64,000 nt of DNA, taken from the NCBI GenBank assembly GCA_964637515.1, contig CAZWUI010000004.1, positions 46,651 to 110,650 on the forward strand, given 5' to 3'. The notes beneath the pieces are model-generated. The model worked only from the letters and a program-made list of their open reading frames with translations, did no database searches and was not told the origin of the DNA. Source of the DNA: RGIG4097 sp964637515. GTDB lineage: Bacteria; Bacillota; Clostridia; Christensenellales; CAG-917. A program made the position numbers and the translations under genes. This document shows positions 1-8,818 of this stretch, piece after piece; positions within the stretch are counted from its first letter, which is position 1; each line of letters opens with the position of its first letter.

Positions 1-2
1 TG

Positions 3-3000
3 ACTCCCGACATTAATTCGTTGCTTAGAAGTGAAGATAACTACGTCATCGAAAACTACGGCACGATCGACGTCGCAGAAGGTCAATCGGCAAATTCCTT
101 CTCGTTGAAAGGCAAGCTCGTCAACTATGGCACTATCAAGGGTGGTGAATACTCTGCAGTCAACGTCGATAACGGTTCGGTCAACTACGGCACGATCGAG
201 GATGCTGTAGTGCTTGTCGCTCTCACCAACTACGGCACGATCAGCGGCGGTACTTTTTCAAGAAACTTCACCAACTCTTCAATCGTCGTCGAAGAAGCCA
301 CGAAGAACGGCACGATCACCGGCGGTATTTTCAACGGCACCGTCACCAACAATGCAAACTGCGTGATTTCGGGTGGTACGTTCAACGGATCGGTCGTCAA
401 CAACGGTACGATTTCAGGTGGTACGTTTGGCGATAATTCAGCAGTCACCAACAACGGTACGATCAACGGCGGTACGTTCAGCGGCATCGTCAACAACAAC
501 GAGTCGACGAGCGGTGAAACCACAACTCCCGCAATCATCGACAAGAGCGAAAGCGGTGCGAAACCCGTGTTCAGTGGCACTTCCACCGTTAACAATAATA
601 ACGGCACGATCAAAAACGGCGAGTTCGGCGGAAAAGTCTACAACTTCTCACTGGTCGAAAACGGCACGTTCAACGGCAAATTTAACAACAGCGCAAACGG
701 TACCATTTCGAACGGTACGTTCAATCTTGAAGAGATGACTGAAAACTACGGTACTATCTCAAATGGCACCTTCAGCCTTGCGAATAATCTCGTAAACTAC
801 GGCACGATAAGTAGCGGAACGTTTGCACTTGCAAGCAGTGCGAATGACAACGTCATCATTGAAAACTTCGGTGTTGTGGGCGGCGGTGCGTACTCTGTCA
901 GAATTGTCAATTCCGCACATTACGACGCTGCCGAAGCAGTGTGGACTCTCGGCGAAATCAAGGGCGGTACATTCAGTAAATTGACTGAAAACTGCGGTGC
1001 TATCATCAGTGGCGGTACGTTCAACGCAACCGTCAGCAATAATTGCGAAAACGATAGCGAAGGCGGACTCACGAAGGGCATCATCAAAGGCGGCACCTTC
1101 AAAGCGGTCAGCAACTCCGCTATCATCAGCAAAGTGGATAGCAGATTCCAACCCACCTTCAACGGAAAAGTCGACAACCTTGACACGATCGAGGGCGGTA
1201 TCTTCAATCAAACCGTCTACAATTTGACGAACGGCGTAATTAGCGACGGTCAATTCAGATTCGATAGTGAAGACGATGACGCAGTCGTGAACAACGGCAC
1301 CATAAAAGGCGGTGTGTTCATCGGCTCAGTCATGAACTTCGGCACGATAGAAAACGGCGCAAGTCGTCCTGTCTTCAACGGCCTTGTAACAAACGGCAAT
1401 ATTATCAAAGACGGCGTGTTCAACGGCGAAGTCGAGAATATGCAAACTTCATCAGGCTATGCCAAAATCGAAGGCGGTGTCTTCAACGGACTCGTCACCA
1501 ACAACGGCGAAATCTACGACGGTAGTTTCGGAAATGCCGTACAAAACAAAGGTTATATCGTCGGCGGTACGTTCGGCGTTGATTCTTCCGTCAACAACGA
1601 GCGCAAAGTCCAATTCGTGAAGAACGACTTGATCTTCAAAGGCACGTTCAACAACCTGCCCACAGGCTCGATCCAAGACATCAAGGACGAAAACACATTC
1701 GCAAACACTGTGAATAGTAGCGGTTCGATCGTAAATTGCGTATTCTACGTGCCCGTCGTAATCAAAGGAACGTCTGCGGAAGTAGTTACGTCAATCGACC
1801 AGACCACCTTCAAGAACATCGTAACCATTGATGCAGTCGGCGTGATAGGCAGCGGCGTGAAGTTCGACAATGCGGTGTCTATCGCAGATAATAGCGAATA
1901 TGCGACAAGTCTTAAAGATACCGTTTATGGAAGTAGGGCATTCTTCAAACTCGTGGACGGAAACGAAGTCTTGCAAAATGCGGACGTCAAAACCCTCAGC
2001 GAAGTGTTCGTCAAACGCCACGTACATAGCGTGTCGTCTGAAACGGGTACTTGCTCTTGTGGATACGAATGCCCGCACGATAACCATTCCGATAGCGGTA
2101 TTTGCGACGATTGCTCATATCAACTTCAAGTCAAACTCGCCGGCGCAAGCGGTGTGAAGTACGTGAAAAACCTTGAAACCGCAGTGGGTATCTACGAAAG
2201 CAACGACGTTTTGACTCTGCTTTGTGACGTTACAATCACCAAAGACGTCACGTTCGATAATTTCGCATTCATCGATCTCAACGGCAAATCTATCGGAGGA
2301 AACGGCAGAATTATCACTTCGGGCGAAGATAACGTTGTGGTCGTATTCAGAAATAGCGGCACGACGGGCAAAGTCAACGTGACCGTCAAAGTCGGCGTGC
2401 AAGTCATAGTCGAAGGCGGTGCGTTCGCAAACTTCGAGGCAACGAGCGGTAGACTTGCCGTAAGCGGTGGCACAATCGACAATATCAAAGTCAATAGCGC
2501 AACGTTTGAAATCAACGGTGGAAACGTCGGCACTCTCGGCATTTGGAGCAGTGATGCAAACGACATCTATATCTCGGGCGGTACGTTCACGGCAATCGAA
2601 CTCTACGGCAATCTGAATTATTCCGACGTCTTGGCATCCGACCATGCGTATAAACTCGCATCCGACGGCTCGTTCATCAAGCTTGCGGATATGAATTCCG
2701 TGACTTCGGTCACCGTGTCCGCATGCAACGATCACGCTTGGACGGACGGTGTCTGCGACTACTGCGGGAATGTCTGCGAACATATCGGCGGCACTGCAAC
2801 TTGCACTGAAAAAGCAACTTGCACAAACTGCGGTCACGAATATGGCGAAATCGACGCACATAACCATAGCGCACTCAACGAAGTCAAGGCGGTTGCATCA
2901 ACCGTGACTTCGACGGGTAATATCGCATACTATCACTGCACGGCATGCGACAAGTATTACACCGACGTGCTTGCGCTCCACGAAATCACGTTTGCCGAAA

Positions 3001-3398
3001 CCATAGTCCAAAAACTCATTCCGTCTATCATCGAAGGCAATGACGGCTTGTTCGTGAAGAATAGCGAAAACGGCTTGACCTTCAAATCCGACGCACTCAA
3101 AGAAGATTTCATCGGTGTGTTTGTGGACGGAGAAGAAGTCGCACAAGACAACTATACGCTTGCGGACGACGGCACTGAAATCACTCTCGGTGCAGAATAT
3201 CTCGACAACCTTGCAAGCGGTGTGCACACTCTCGAAATCCGCTCGATAGGCGGTGGTGCAGTGAGCGCATTCACCATTCAAGATGCACCGAGCGAAGGAC
3301 TTTCGGGCGGAGCGTGGGCAGGCATCGGCATTGCAATCGCAGTGGCGGTTATAGGACTCATGTTTGGTTTGATGTACGCATTCAAAAGACGTGCATAA
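3..3398 (+). CDS. Repetitive surface protein, C-terminally membrane-anchored (5' partial)
   Basis: The reading frame is open to the window edge, so the true start and any signal peptide lie upstream; the first possible internal start is a TTG at 21. About the first 640 visible residues are imperfect repeats built on a core like NYGTISGGTF (asparagine/glycine/threonine rich), as expected for a stacked beta-solenoid on the cell surface. Two Cys/His-rich segments follow (around residues 685-715 and 905-940) with CxxC pairs such as CDDC, CDYC and CTNC, a small ribbon-like module often seen in clostridial surface proteins. The end has a hydrophobic helix (GIGIAIAVAVIGLMFGLMYAF) and the basic tail KRRA; there is no LPXTG motif. 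The function is not known; an adhesin or S-layer-like role is an inference. The low-complexity sequence opens spurious frames in and against it. Confidence 0.8.
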   Translation, partial: TPDINSLLRSEDNYVIENYGTIDVAEGQSANSFSLKGKLVNYGTIKGGEYSAVNVDNGSVNYGTIEDAVVLVALTNYGTISGGTFSRNFTNSSIVVEEATKNGTITGGIFNGTVTNNANCVISGGTFNGSVVNNGTISGGTFGDNSAVTNNGTINGGTFSGIVNNNESTSGETTTPAIIDKSESGAKPVFSGTSTVNNNNGTIKNGEFGGKVYNFSLVENGTFNGKFNNSANGTISNGTFNLEEMTENYGTISNGTFSLANNLVNYGTISSGTFALASSANDNVIIENFGVVGGGAYSVRIVNSAHYDAAEAVWTLGEIKGGTFSKLTENCGAIISGGTFNATVSNNCENDSEGGLTKGIIKGGTFKAVSNSAIISKVDSRFQPTFNGKVDNLDTIEGGIFNQTVYNLTNGVISDGQFRFDSEDDDAVVNNGTIKGGVFIGSVMNFGTIENGASRPVFNGLVTNGNIIKDGVFNGEVENMQTSSGYAKIEGGVFNGLVTNNGEIYDGSFGNAVQNKGYIVGGTFGVDSSVNNERKVQFVKNDLIFKGTFNNLPTGSIQDIKDENTFANTVNSSGSIVNCVFYVPVVIKGTSAEVVTSIDQTTFKNIVTIDAVGVIGSGVKFDNAVSIADNSEYATSLKDTVYGSRAFFKLVDGNEVLQNADVKTLSEVFVKRHVHSVSSETGTCSCGYECPHDNHSDSGICDDCSYQLQVKLAGASGVKYVKNLETAVGIYESNDVLTLLCDVTITKDVTFDNFAFIDLNGKSIGGNGRIITSGEDNVVVVFRNSGTTGKVNVTVKVGVQVIVEGGAFANFEATSGRLAVSGGTIDNIKVNSATFEINGGNVGTLGIWSSDANDIYISGGTFTAIELYGNLNYSDVLASDHAYKLASDGSFIKLADMNSVTSVTVSACNDHAWTDGVCDYCGNVCEHIGGTATCTEKATCTNCGHEYGEIDAHNHSALNEVKAVASTVTSTGNIAYYHCTACDKYYTDVLALHEITFAETIVQKLIPSIIEGNDGLFVKNSENGLTFKSDALKEDFIGVFVDGEEVAQDNYTLADDGTEITLGAEYLDNLASGVHTLEIRSIGGGAVSAFTIQDAPSEGLSGGAWAGIGIAIAVAVIGLMFGLMYAFKRRA

Positions 3399-3413
3399 CC
3401 TATATTAACACAA

Positions 3414-3446
3414 CAAAAAAACGAGGCATGTTGCCTCGTTTTTTTA
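3414..3446. terminator. Bidirectional intrinsic terminator
   Basis: The stem ACGAGGCA/TGCCTCGT (3421-3428 with 3432-3439) is flanked by A and T runs on both sides, so it can stop the surface-protein gene and the convergent rubrerythrin gene. Confidence 0.85.
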
Positions 3447-3482
3447 ATTTTGCAAGTACGCCCGCAGTTTGTTAGTGCGTCA

Positions 3483-4022
3483 TCAATAATTCTCTTCGCG
3501 AATTTCAAAGTACGCTTGCGGGTGTGCGCAGACAGGGCAGATTTCAGGTGCTGAAGTGCCGACTACGATATGTCCGCAGTTTCTGCATTCCCAAACTTTG
3601 ACTTCGCTCTTTGCGAACACTTCTTGCGTTTCCACGTTGTTGAGGAGTGCGCGATAACGTTCTTCGTGCGCCTTTTCGATTGCTCCCACCATACGGAATT
3701 TTTTTGCAAGTTCAGGGAATCCTTCTTCTTCTGCGGTCTTTGCAAAACCTTCGTACATATCCGTCCATTCGTAATTTTCACCGTCTGCGGCGGCAGAAAG
3801 GTTTTCGGCGGTAGAGCCTATGCCATTAAGTTCTTTGAACCACATTTTTGCATGCTCTTTTTCGTTGTCTGCGGTTTTAAGGAAGAGAGCGGATATTTGT
3901 TCAAAACCGTCTTTCTTTGCTTTTGATGCGAAATAGGTGTACTTATTTCTTGCTTGGGACTCGCCTGCAAACGCTTCCATAAGATTTTTTTCGGTTTGAG
4001 TGCCTTCGTATTTGTTAGCCAT
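3483..4022 (-). CDS. rbr: Rubrerythrin
   Basis: 179 residues, the usual size. The N-terminal ferritin-like four-helix domain has the diiron ligand motifs (EAFAGESQARNKY near the start, NEKEHAKMW, and EKAHEERYR further on). The C-terminus is a rubredoxin-like [Fe(SCys)4] domain with CRNCG and CPVC. Rubrerythrins are cytoplasmic peroxidases that take electrons from rubredoxin and protect anaerobes from hydrogen peroxide. Translation starts at an ATG behind a good AAAGGAG site. The gene has its own consensus promoter and follows copA on the same strand after 75 nt, so it is probably transcribed both alone and by read-through. Confidence 0.95.
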   Translation of the reverse strand: MANKYEGTQTEKNLMEAFAGESQARNKYTYFASKAKKDGFEQISALFLKTADNEKEHAKMWFKELNGIGSTAENLSAAADGENYEWTDMYEGFAKTAEEEGFPELAKKFRMVGAIEKAHEERYRALLNNVETQEVFAKSEVKVWECRNCGHIVVGTSAPEICPVCAHPQAYFEIREENY

Positions 4023-4061
4023 AGTAACGTAACTCCTTTGTTTTGACTTTTGGTATAGTCA

Positions 4062-4090
4062 ATTATACGATATAAATCTTGCGATTTCAA
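4062..4090 (-). promoter_or_regulatory. Sigma-A promoter of the rubrerythrin gene
   Basis: On the minus strand TTGAAA and a perfect TATAAT are separated by 17 nt, about 40 nt upstream of the rubrerythrin ATG. The promoter sits between copA and rbr. Confidence 0.85.
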
Positions 4091-4097
4091 GAACGTA

Positions 4098-4307
4098 TCA
4101 GTCGATAGAAATCACTTCGTAGCCTGCGGCGGTGATTGCGTTTTTCAAAACGTCGTTTGCGATTTCATCGTCACATACGACGGTTGCGCTTTTGTCTTCA
4201 AGGGAAACGTCCACGAATTTCACACCGTCCACGCTTTCCAACGCTTTTTTGACGTGAGCAACACAGTGCATGCACATCATACCTTCGATTTTCATTGTTT
4301 TGGTCAT
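4098..4307 (-). other. Candidate internal start giving a free CopZ-like copper chaperone
   Basis: Within copA, codon 772 is an ATG (4305-4307) with AGGAG placed 8 nt upstream, as good as the start sites of neighbouring genes. Translation from it would give a 69-residue single HMA domain with MMCMHC, the length and motif of CopZ. This suggests that copA and copZ were once adjacent genes and lost the stop between them, with the copZ start preserved. Whether the short product is made cannot be seen from sequence. Confidence 0.5.
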
Positions 4308-6620
4308 AGTTGTATCTCCTTGTTGAGTTGTATCATTTTTTTCGGCGGATTTTTCACCGAGTTGTTTTTTGATTTCGTCAAGGTCGAGTGCGACTTCCTT
4401 GCGCACGGTATGTTTGTTGATATTGACTGCATTCAGGCGCAGAGCATTGAGCACAACGCATACGCTCGACAAACTCATCGCCGCCGCTCCTATCATCGGG
4501 TTGAGCGTTACGCCGATAGGGGAGAGTGCGCCCGCCGCTATGGGGATGCAAATGCAGTTGTAGACGAATGCCCAAAATAGATTTTCCTTGACGTTTGCAA
4601 GGGTTTTTCGCGACAGTGTAATCGCTCTTGCGACGTCAGTCAAATCAGAGTGCATAAGCACGACGTTCGCACTGTCAATCGCAACGTCCGTGCCTGCGCC
4701 TATCGCAATACCTACGTCCGCAATGGTCAGGGCGGGAGCGTCGTTGATTCCGTCGCCCACCATAATGGTTTTGCCTTGTTTTTTGAGTGCCGTGATAACC
4801 GTCGCTTTGTCTTCCGGTAGCACGTCGGAGATGACGTCGTCCACACCGCATTCGTGTGCGATAGCCTTTGCACTGACCGCATTATCCCCGGTCAACATAA
4901 TTGTTTTCAGCCCTTGCGAGCGCAAAAATTCAATCGCCTGCCGACTGCTTTCCTTGATTTCGTCACGCACCGCGACGAGTCCGATAATCTTTCCTTCAAG
5001 GGAGAGAAATAATGGGGTTTTGCCCTGCGAGGCAAGCTTATCCCCGACTGCGATTTCGATCGCGTTATTTCCCTCAAGATAAGATGCGTTTGTGAGAGAA
5101 TACTCCCTACCGCCTACGTTTCCTTTTATTCCGTGTCCTGCAATCGACAAGAAGTTTTCCGCTTTTTCGGGAGTGAGAGAAAGGGCGTAAGCCTTTTGCA
5201 AAATTGCGAAAGCGATAGGGTGCTCACTCCCTTCTTCAAGACTTGCGGACAAGGACAAAATCTCGTTTTTGCTCACACTTGAAAAGGATATGACGTCCGT
5301 AACTTCGGGCGTGCCTTTCGTGATAGTGCCTGTTTTGTCGAGCACGACGATATTTGATTTTCCCGTTTCTTCAAGGGCGGTGGCACTCTTGAAAAGTATG
5401 CCGTTTTTTGCCCCCTTTCCGTTGCCTACCATGATAGCGACCGGGGTTGCAAGACCGAGTGCGCAAGGGCAACTGATGACAAGCACGCTTATTGCGTGAG
5501 TGAGAGACGTCGGCAGGTTTTTGGTGATCGCTATCCAAACGATGAATACCACCAAAGCAACCGAAATGACACTTGGCACGAATATTCCCGACACTTTATC
5601 TGCCGTTTTTGCGATTGGAGCCTTTGACGACGACGCATCTTCGACGAGTTTCACGATTTTGCCGAGAGTGGCGTTTTCACCGACTTCAGTCGCGCGGACG
5701 TTGAGAAAACCGTTCACGTTTGAAGTGCCCGACAACACCTTATCCCCGACCGTTTTGAAGACGGGCAGACTCTCTCCCGTGACCGACGATTCGTTGACGT
5801 CCGACGAACCCGACACAACTATTCCGTCGGCGGGGAAGTTTTCTCCGGGGCGCATCGCAAACACGTCGTATTTCCTGAGTTCGCCGGTAGGAATTTCCTT
5901 TTCTTCGCTGTCTATGACAACTCTGACCACGTCGGGTGCAAGGCTCATAAGTCCTTTGATTGCGGAAGTCGTTTTGCCTTTGCTATACGCCTCCAAAGTC
6001 TTACCGATTGTTATCAGTACGAGTATCATCGCCGCCGACTCAAAGTAAAGTCCGTGGATGATTTCGTGTGCTTGTTCGGGGTGTACGCCGAGTTTTATCG
6101 TCAGTGCTATGCTATACAAAAATGATATTCCGCTCCCCATAGAAACGAGTGTATCCATGTTTGGCGCGCGGTGGAGTAGGCTTTTTGTACCGCTCACGAA
6201 GAAGTGATTGTTCACGAGAATTATTGCAAAGGACAGCACAAGTTCGTATATCGCAATTACGATAGGGGACTTCATGAAGTCGGGGATTGGGAAGTCAAAC
6301 ATTACATACCCCATCGAAACGTAGGACAGGGGAATTAGCAGCAGTGCTGATATAATCAGGCGGATGACCATTTTGAAAATGGGATTTATTTTTTCTCCGT
6401 CGATTTTTTCGCTTGCGGGAGTCGCTTTGTAACCCGCGTCTGCAACCGCTTTCAAGATGATTTCACTGTTTGCGGGAGAGGAAAAAACTACGGTCATTGA
6501 GTTTGTCAACAGGCTCACCGCAACTTCGCTGACTCCGTCCACGCCGCTCACCGCCTTTTCCACTCTTGCGCTACACGCAGAGCAGGTCATACCTTGAACG
6601 TTGAATTTGAGTTTTTCCAT
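4098..6620 (-). CDS. copA: Copper-exporting P1B-type ATPase with a fused C-terminal CopZ-like domain
   Basis: 840 residues. Domain order: N-terminal heavy-metal-associated (HMA) domain with MTCSAC (Cys13/Cys16); transmembrane helices; actuator domain with TGES (281-284); the CPC copper site in a membrane helix (384-386); phosphorylation motif DKTGT (428-432); GDGINDAP (622-629); last helices; a charged linker (about 745-770); and a second HMA domain with MMCMHC (Cys783/Cys786). It exports Cu(I) across the membrane with ATP. The C-terminal HMA is unusual: most CopA proteins carry such domains only at the N-terminus, and the last 69 residues have the length of a free CopZ chaperone and their own start signals. 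The gene follows csoR after 1 nt, so it is in the copper-responsive operon. Confidence 0.95.
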   Translation of the reverse strand: MEKLKFNVQGMTCSACSARVEKAVSGVDGVSEVAVSLLTNSMTVVFSSPANSEIILKAVADAGYKATPASEKIDGEKINPIFKMVIRLIISALLLIPLSYVSMGYVMFDFPIPDFMKSPIVIAIYELVLSFAIILVNNHFFVSGTKSLLHRAPNMDTLVSMGSGISFLYSIALTIKLGVHPEQAHEIIHGLYFESAAMILVLITIGKTLEAYSKGKTTSAIKGLMSLAPDVVRVVIDSEEKEIPTGELRKYDVFAMRPGENFPADGIVVSGSSDVNESSVTGESLPVFKTVGDKVLSGTSNVNGFLNVRATEVGENATLGKIVKLVEDASSSKAPIAKTADKVSGIFVPSVISVALVVFIVWIAITKNLPTSLTHAISVLVISCPCALGLATPVAIMVGNGKGAKNGILFKSATALEETGKSNIVVLDKTGTITKGTPEVTDVISFSSVSKNEILSLSASLEEGSEHPIAFAILQKAYALSLTPEKAENFLSIAGHGIKGNVGGREYSLTNASYLEGNNAIEIAVGDKLASQGKTPLFLSLEGKIIGLVAVRDEIKESSRQAIEFLRSQGLKTIMLTGDNAVSAKAIAHECGVDDVISDVLPEDKATVITALKKQGKTIMVGDGINDAPALTIADVGIAIGAGTDVAIDSANVVLMHSDLTDVARAITLSRKTLANVKENLFWAFVYNCICIPIAAGALSPIGVTLNPMIGAAAMSLSSVCVVLNALRLNAVNINKHTVRKEVALDLDEIKKQLGEKSAEKNDTTQQGDTTMTKTMKIEGMMCMHCVAHVKKALESVDGVKFVDVSLEDKSATVVCDDEIANDVLKNAITAAGYEVISID

Positions 6621-6621
6621 A

Positions 6622-6939
6622 CTACTTCAATTTTTTCACAAGGTCGATGGTTTCATCCATAATTTCGACGTTGCCGCTCAACACGTTTTCGACCACGCAG
6701 GTTTTCAGGTGCTCTTCGAGAATGAGATAACCAAAACTCTGCAACGCTTTTTCGACGGCGGATATTTGTATCAAAATATCTCCGCAGTAGCGGTTGTCCG
6801 AAATCATTCCTTTGATACCGCCTAGTTGACCGATAATTCTATTCAATCTATCGTTGAGAGATTTGAGTTGTTTTGCGTCGCGGGGTGTGTTTTTGTGTCT
6901 GTCTGCGCAGTGGCAACAGGGTTGATTATTTTCGTTCAT
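6622..6939 (-). CDS. csoR: Copper-sensing repressor CsoR
   Basis: 105 residues of the CsoR/RcnR all-helical family. The Cu(I) ligands of the family are present as Cys52 (RYCGDIL), His77 (EEHLKTC) and Cys81. The N-terminus has an extra Cys/His cluster (CCHC). CsoR binds DNA as the apo-protein and leaves when it binds Cu(I), turning on copper export. It is the first gene of the csoR-copA operon, starts at an ATG behind GGAGAAAG, and ends 1 nt before copA. A canonical CsoR operator lies just upstream, so the operon should be autoregulated. Confidence 0.93.
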   Translation of the reverse strand: MNENNQPCCHCADRHKNTPRDAKQLKSLNDRLNRIIGQLGGIKGMISDNRYCGDILIQISAVEKALQSFGYLILEEHLKTCVVENVLSGNVEIMDETIDLVKKLK

Positions 6940-6952
6940 AATTCTTTCTCCG

Positions 6953-6970
6953 TATACCCTATGGGGGTAT
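6953..6970 (-). promoter_or_regulatory. CsoR operator
   Basis: The sequence ATACCC-TAT-GGGGGTAT (6954-6970) matches the GC-rich pseudo-palindrome known for CsoR sites upstream of copZA operons. It lies at the expected transcription start, between the -10 and the csoR ribosome-binding site, so binding would block initiation. Confidence 0.85.
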
Positions 6971-6974
6971 GTTT

Positions 6975-7003
6975 AGCATATATCTTTTTTCCACCGTTGT
7001 CAA
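6975..7003 (-). promoter_or_regulatory. Promoter of csoR-copA
   Basis: Minus-strand TTGACA (6998-7003), 17-nt spacer, TATGCT (6975-6980). The CsoR operator starts 4 nt downstream of the -10. Confidence 0.85.
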
Positions 7004-7023
7004 GGAAGATAGACAAAACCATA

Positions 7024-7052
7024 TTGATTTTCTCGCATGCGGGGTATATAAT
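7024..7052 (+). promoter_or_regulatory. Sigma-A promoter of the lipase-like gene
   Basis: TTGATT, 17-nt spacer and perfect TATAAT, 29 nt before the ATG at 7082. It is divergent from the csoR promoter. Confidence 0.8.
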
Positions 7053-7081
7053 GTAATAAAATTTACTCGCACAGGTAACCT

Positions 7082-8683
7082 ATGAAAAACCTATCCGCAA
7101 AAATAACGATAATCGCAGTATGTGCGCTTTTTGCAGTCGCACTTGTTTTCGGCTCGTCCAATAGTGGCGTGGTCTTTGCCTACAACAATAGCACTGAAGG
7201 GTGGGAAGAAGGCGTTTTCAACAATCTCGACTACGGCATTTATTGGTATCAAAAGGGACGGGAAGTCCCGGTCAAGTGGGATAATCCCAATGCGAATTTC
7301 GATCCGTCTCGCCCGACCGTCATTTTCACTCACGGCATGAAACAAAACGAAGGCTTTTATTGTCGTGATATTCTCTCAACCTACGAAGATACTCGCGGTT
7401 ATATGAGCAGTGCGGGCGTCGATTACAACACGGAATACTACGAGAAATATATCGATATGGGTTACAACGTCGGGCATTTCTATTGGAATCAACTATCCGA
7501 AGAATCCATAAACGGCGACAAGAAAATTTGGTCGTCGGACACCGATCTCGGCATGCGTTACTTCGTGTCGGATGAAGGCGGTAATAGAGTGCTAGGGGAC
7601 GAGAGCAAAAACCCGACGAAATCGGTTTCCGTCTTGTATGCGGAAAACATAATATCCGCACTCGGCGAAAATTATAACGGTACTCTTCACCTTATCGGAC
7701 ATTCGATGGGCGGAAATTTGACCCTTGCGGTTGCGGAAAATCTCTCTATGATGAACGACGACGGCAAGATTTCTAATAGTCTTGTGCCTACTCGCGTAAC
7801 CATGCTCGATCCCTATCTCAGCGTGACTCCCGTAGACGGACATATCGACCATAGGGGCGGTGTGGACGCGAAAGGAAAAACCATAGCAGAACTTTGCTCA
7901 GAGGCGGTCGTAACCCTTGCAAACAGGGGAGTCGCTATCGACGGTTACGGTGCGGGTATGTTCATCTACACGCAATATTCGAGCCTTATGGGACAAGCGG
8001 CATACAGGGAGAATCCGGAAATTATCGAACTTCTCACAGAAAGATTTTCGGACAACTGCGTATGGGTGCACCTCGACGGACTTGACAGTGTCTATGGAAT
8101 GACCGGAACTCACTGTGTCGTGCCCGACTACTTCTTCCTGTCCTTGTATCAGGGAAAAGGCGTTGACAATTTCGGGGACGAAGTGCCGTGCGCACTATCG
8201 ACCGCGGATGAGATTTACGCACTGCGCGGACGTGCCTATTCGCAAACAATTTCGTCAAAGACAGAGAAGAAGTCCTATCTCATATCGGACAGTGATTTCA
8301 CGAGAGTGGACCGAAACAAAAACACCGTCAATCTCATAGTGAATTTCACCGTAAACGACGTTTATGGAGCGAAAGTGTTGAATGAAGTTGGCGAAGTGGT
8401 ATATTCGAGAAATTCCAACGCTCCCATTAACCGCTTGGAAATAGGGCTTGAAGAAGGTGCTTATACGATTGAATATTACAACGTGGACGGTGAAACAAAT
8501 AGCGCAAACAATCAATCCGTTGCCATTTCCGAAGACGACTGCGAAACCCTTGAAATGAACGTGAGCATAGCACCGCAAAGTGCAGGGAAAAGCATGGTTT
8601 GGCTCTATGCGCTTCTCGGAGTGCTTGGCGGAATTACGATAGCGTTTGCCGCCGCTTGCGCTGTTCTTATGACGAGAAAATAA
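7082..8683 (+). CDS. Exported, C-terminally anchored alpha/beta-hydrolase (lipase-like)
   Basis: 533 residues with an N-terminal signal peptide (hydrophobic stretch about residues 8-30), an alpha/beta-hydrolase region with FTHGMKQNEGF (oxyanion-hole region) and the nucleophile elbow GHSMGG with Ser208, and a C-terminal domain (about 420-490) that looks beta-sandwich-like. The protein ends in a membrane helix (about 505-528) and the short basic tail TRK. The layout suggests a lipase or esterase held on the outer face of the membrane. The substrate cannot be told. The gene stands alone between its own promoter and terminator. Confidence 0.75.
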   Translation: MKNLSAKITIIAVCALFAVALVFGSSNSGVVFAYNNSTEGWEEGVFNNLDYGIYWYQKGREVPVKWDNPNANFDPSRPTVIFTHGMKQNEGFYCRDILSTYEDTRGYMSSAGVDYNTEYYEKYIDMGYNVGHFYWNQLSEESINGDKKIWSSDTDLGMRYFVSDEGGNRVLGDESKNPTKSVSVLYAENIISALGENYNGTLHLIGHSMGGNLTLAVAENLSMMNDDGKISNSLVPTRVTMLDPYLSVTPVDGHIDHRGGVDAKGKTIAELCSEAVVTLANRGVAIDGYGAGMFIYTQYSSLMGQAAYRENPEIIELLTERFSDNCVWVHLDGLDSVYGMTGTHCVVPDYFFLSLYQGKGVDNFGDEVPCALSTADEIYALRGRAYSQTISSKTEKKSYLISDSDFTRVDRNKNTVNLIVNFTVNDVYGAKVLNEVGEVVYSRNSNAPINRLEIGLEEGAYTIEYYNVDGETNSANNQSVAISEDDCETLEMNVSIAPQSAGKSMVWLYALLGVLGGITIAFAAACAVLMTRK

Positions 8684-8696
8684 TCCTACGAAACTC

Positions 8697-8735
8697 AAAT
8701 CCGCCGTGTTCACAACAAGTACGGCGGATTTTCTT
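8697..8735 (+). terminator. Intrinsic terminator
   Basis: An 11-bp stem AAATCCGCCGT/ACGGCGGATTT (8697-8707 with 8721-8731) followed by a T-rich run. Confidence 0.8.
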
Positions 8736-8758
8736 ATGTCTGTAATATAAAATAATTA

Positions 8759-8787
8759 TTGCCATATGGTGAGTTGTCGTGTATAAT
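8759..8787 (+). promoter_or_regulatory. Sigma-A promoter
   Basis: TTGCCA, 17-nt spacer, TATAAT, upstream of the membrane-protein gene at 8819. Confidence 0.8.
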
Positions 8788-8818
8788 TTAATTATTAACT
8801 AAAATTAAGGTGGAAATT

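Noticed and set aside
373..1253. Extra frames on both strands in the surface-protein gene
   Set aside because: They arise because the repeat units have a period that keeps several frames open; the sequence reads as low-complexity nonsense in these frames.
1..3400. Repeats as a CRISPR array
   Set aside because: The repeats are coding, imperfect, of variable length and without spacer structure.
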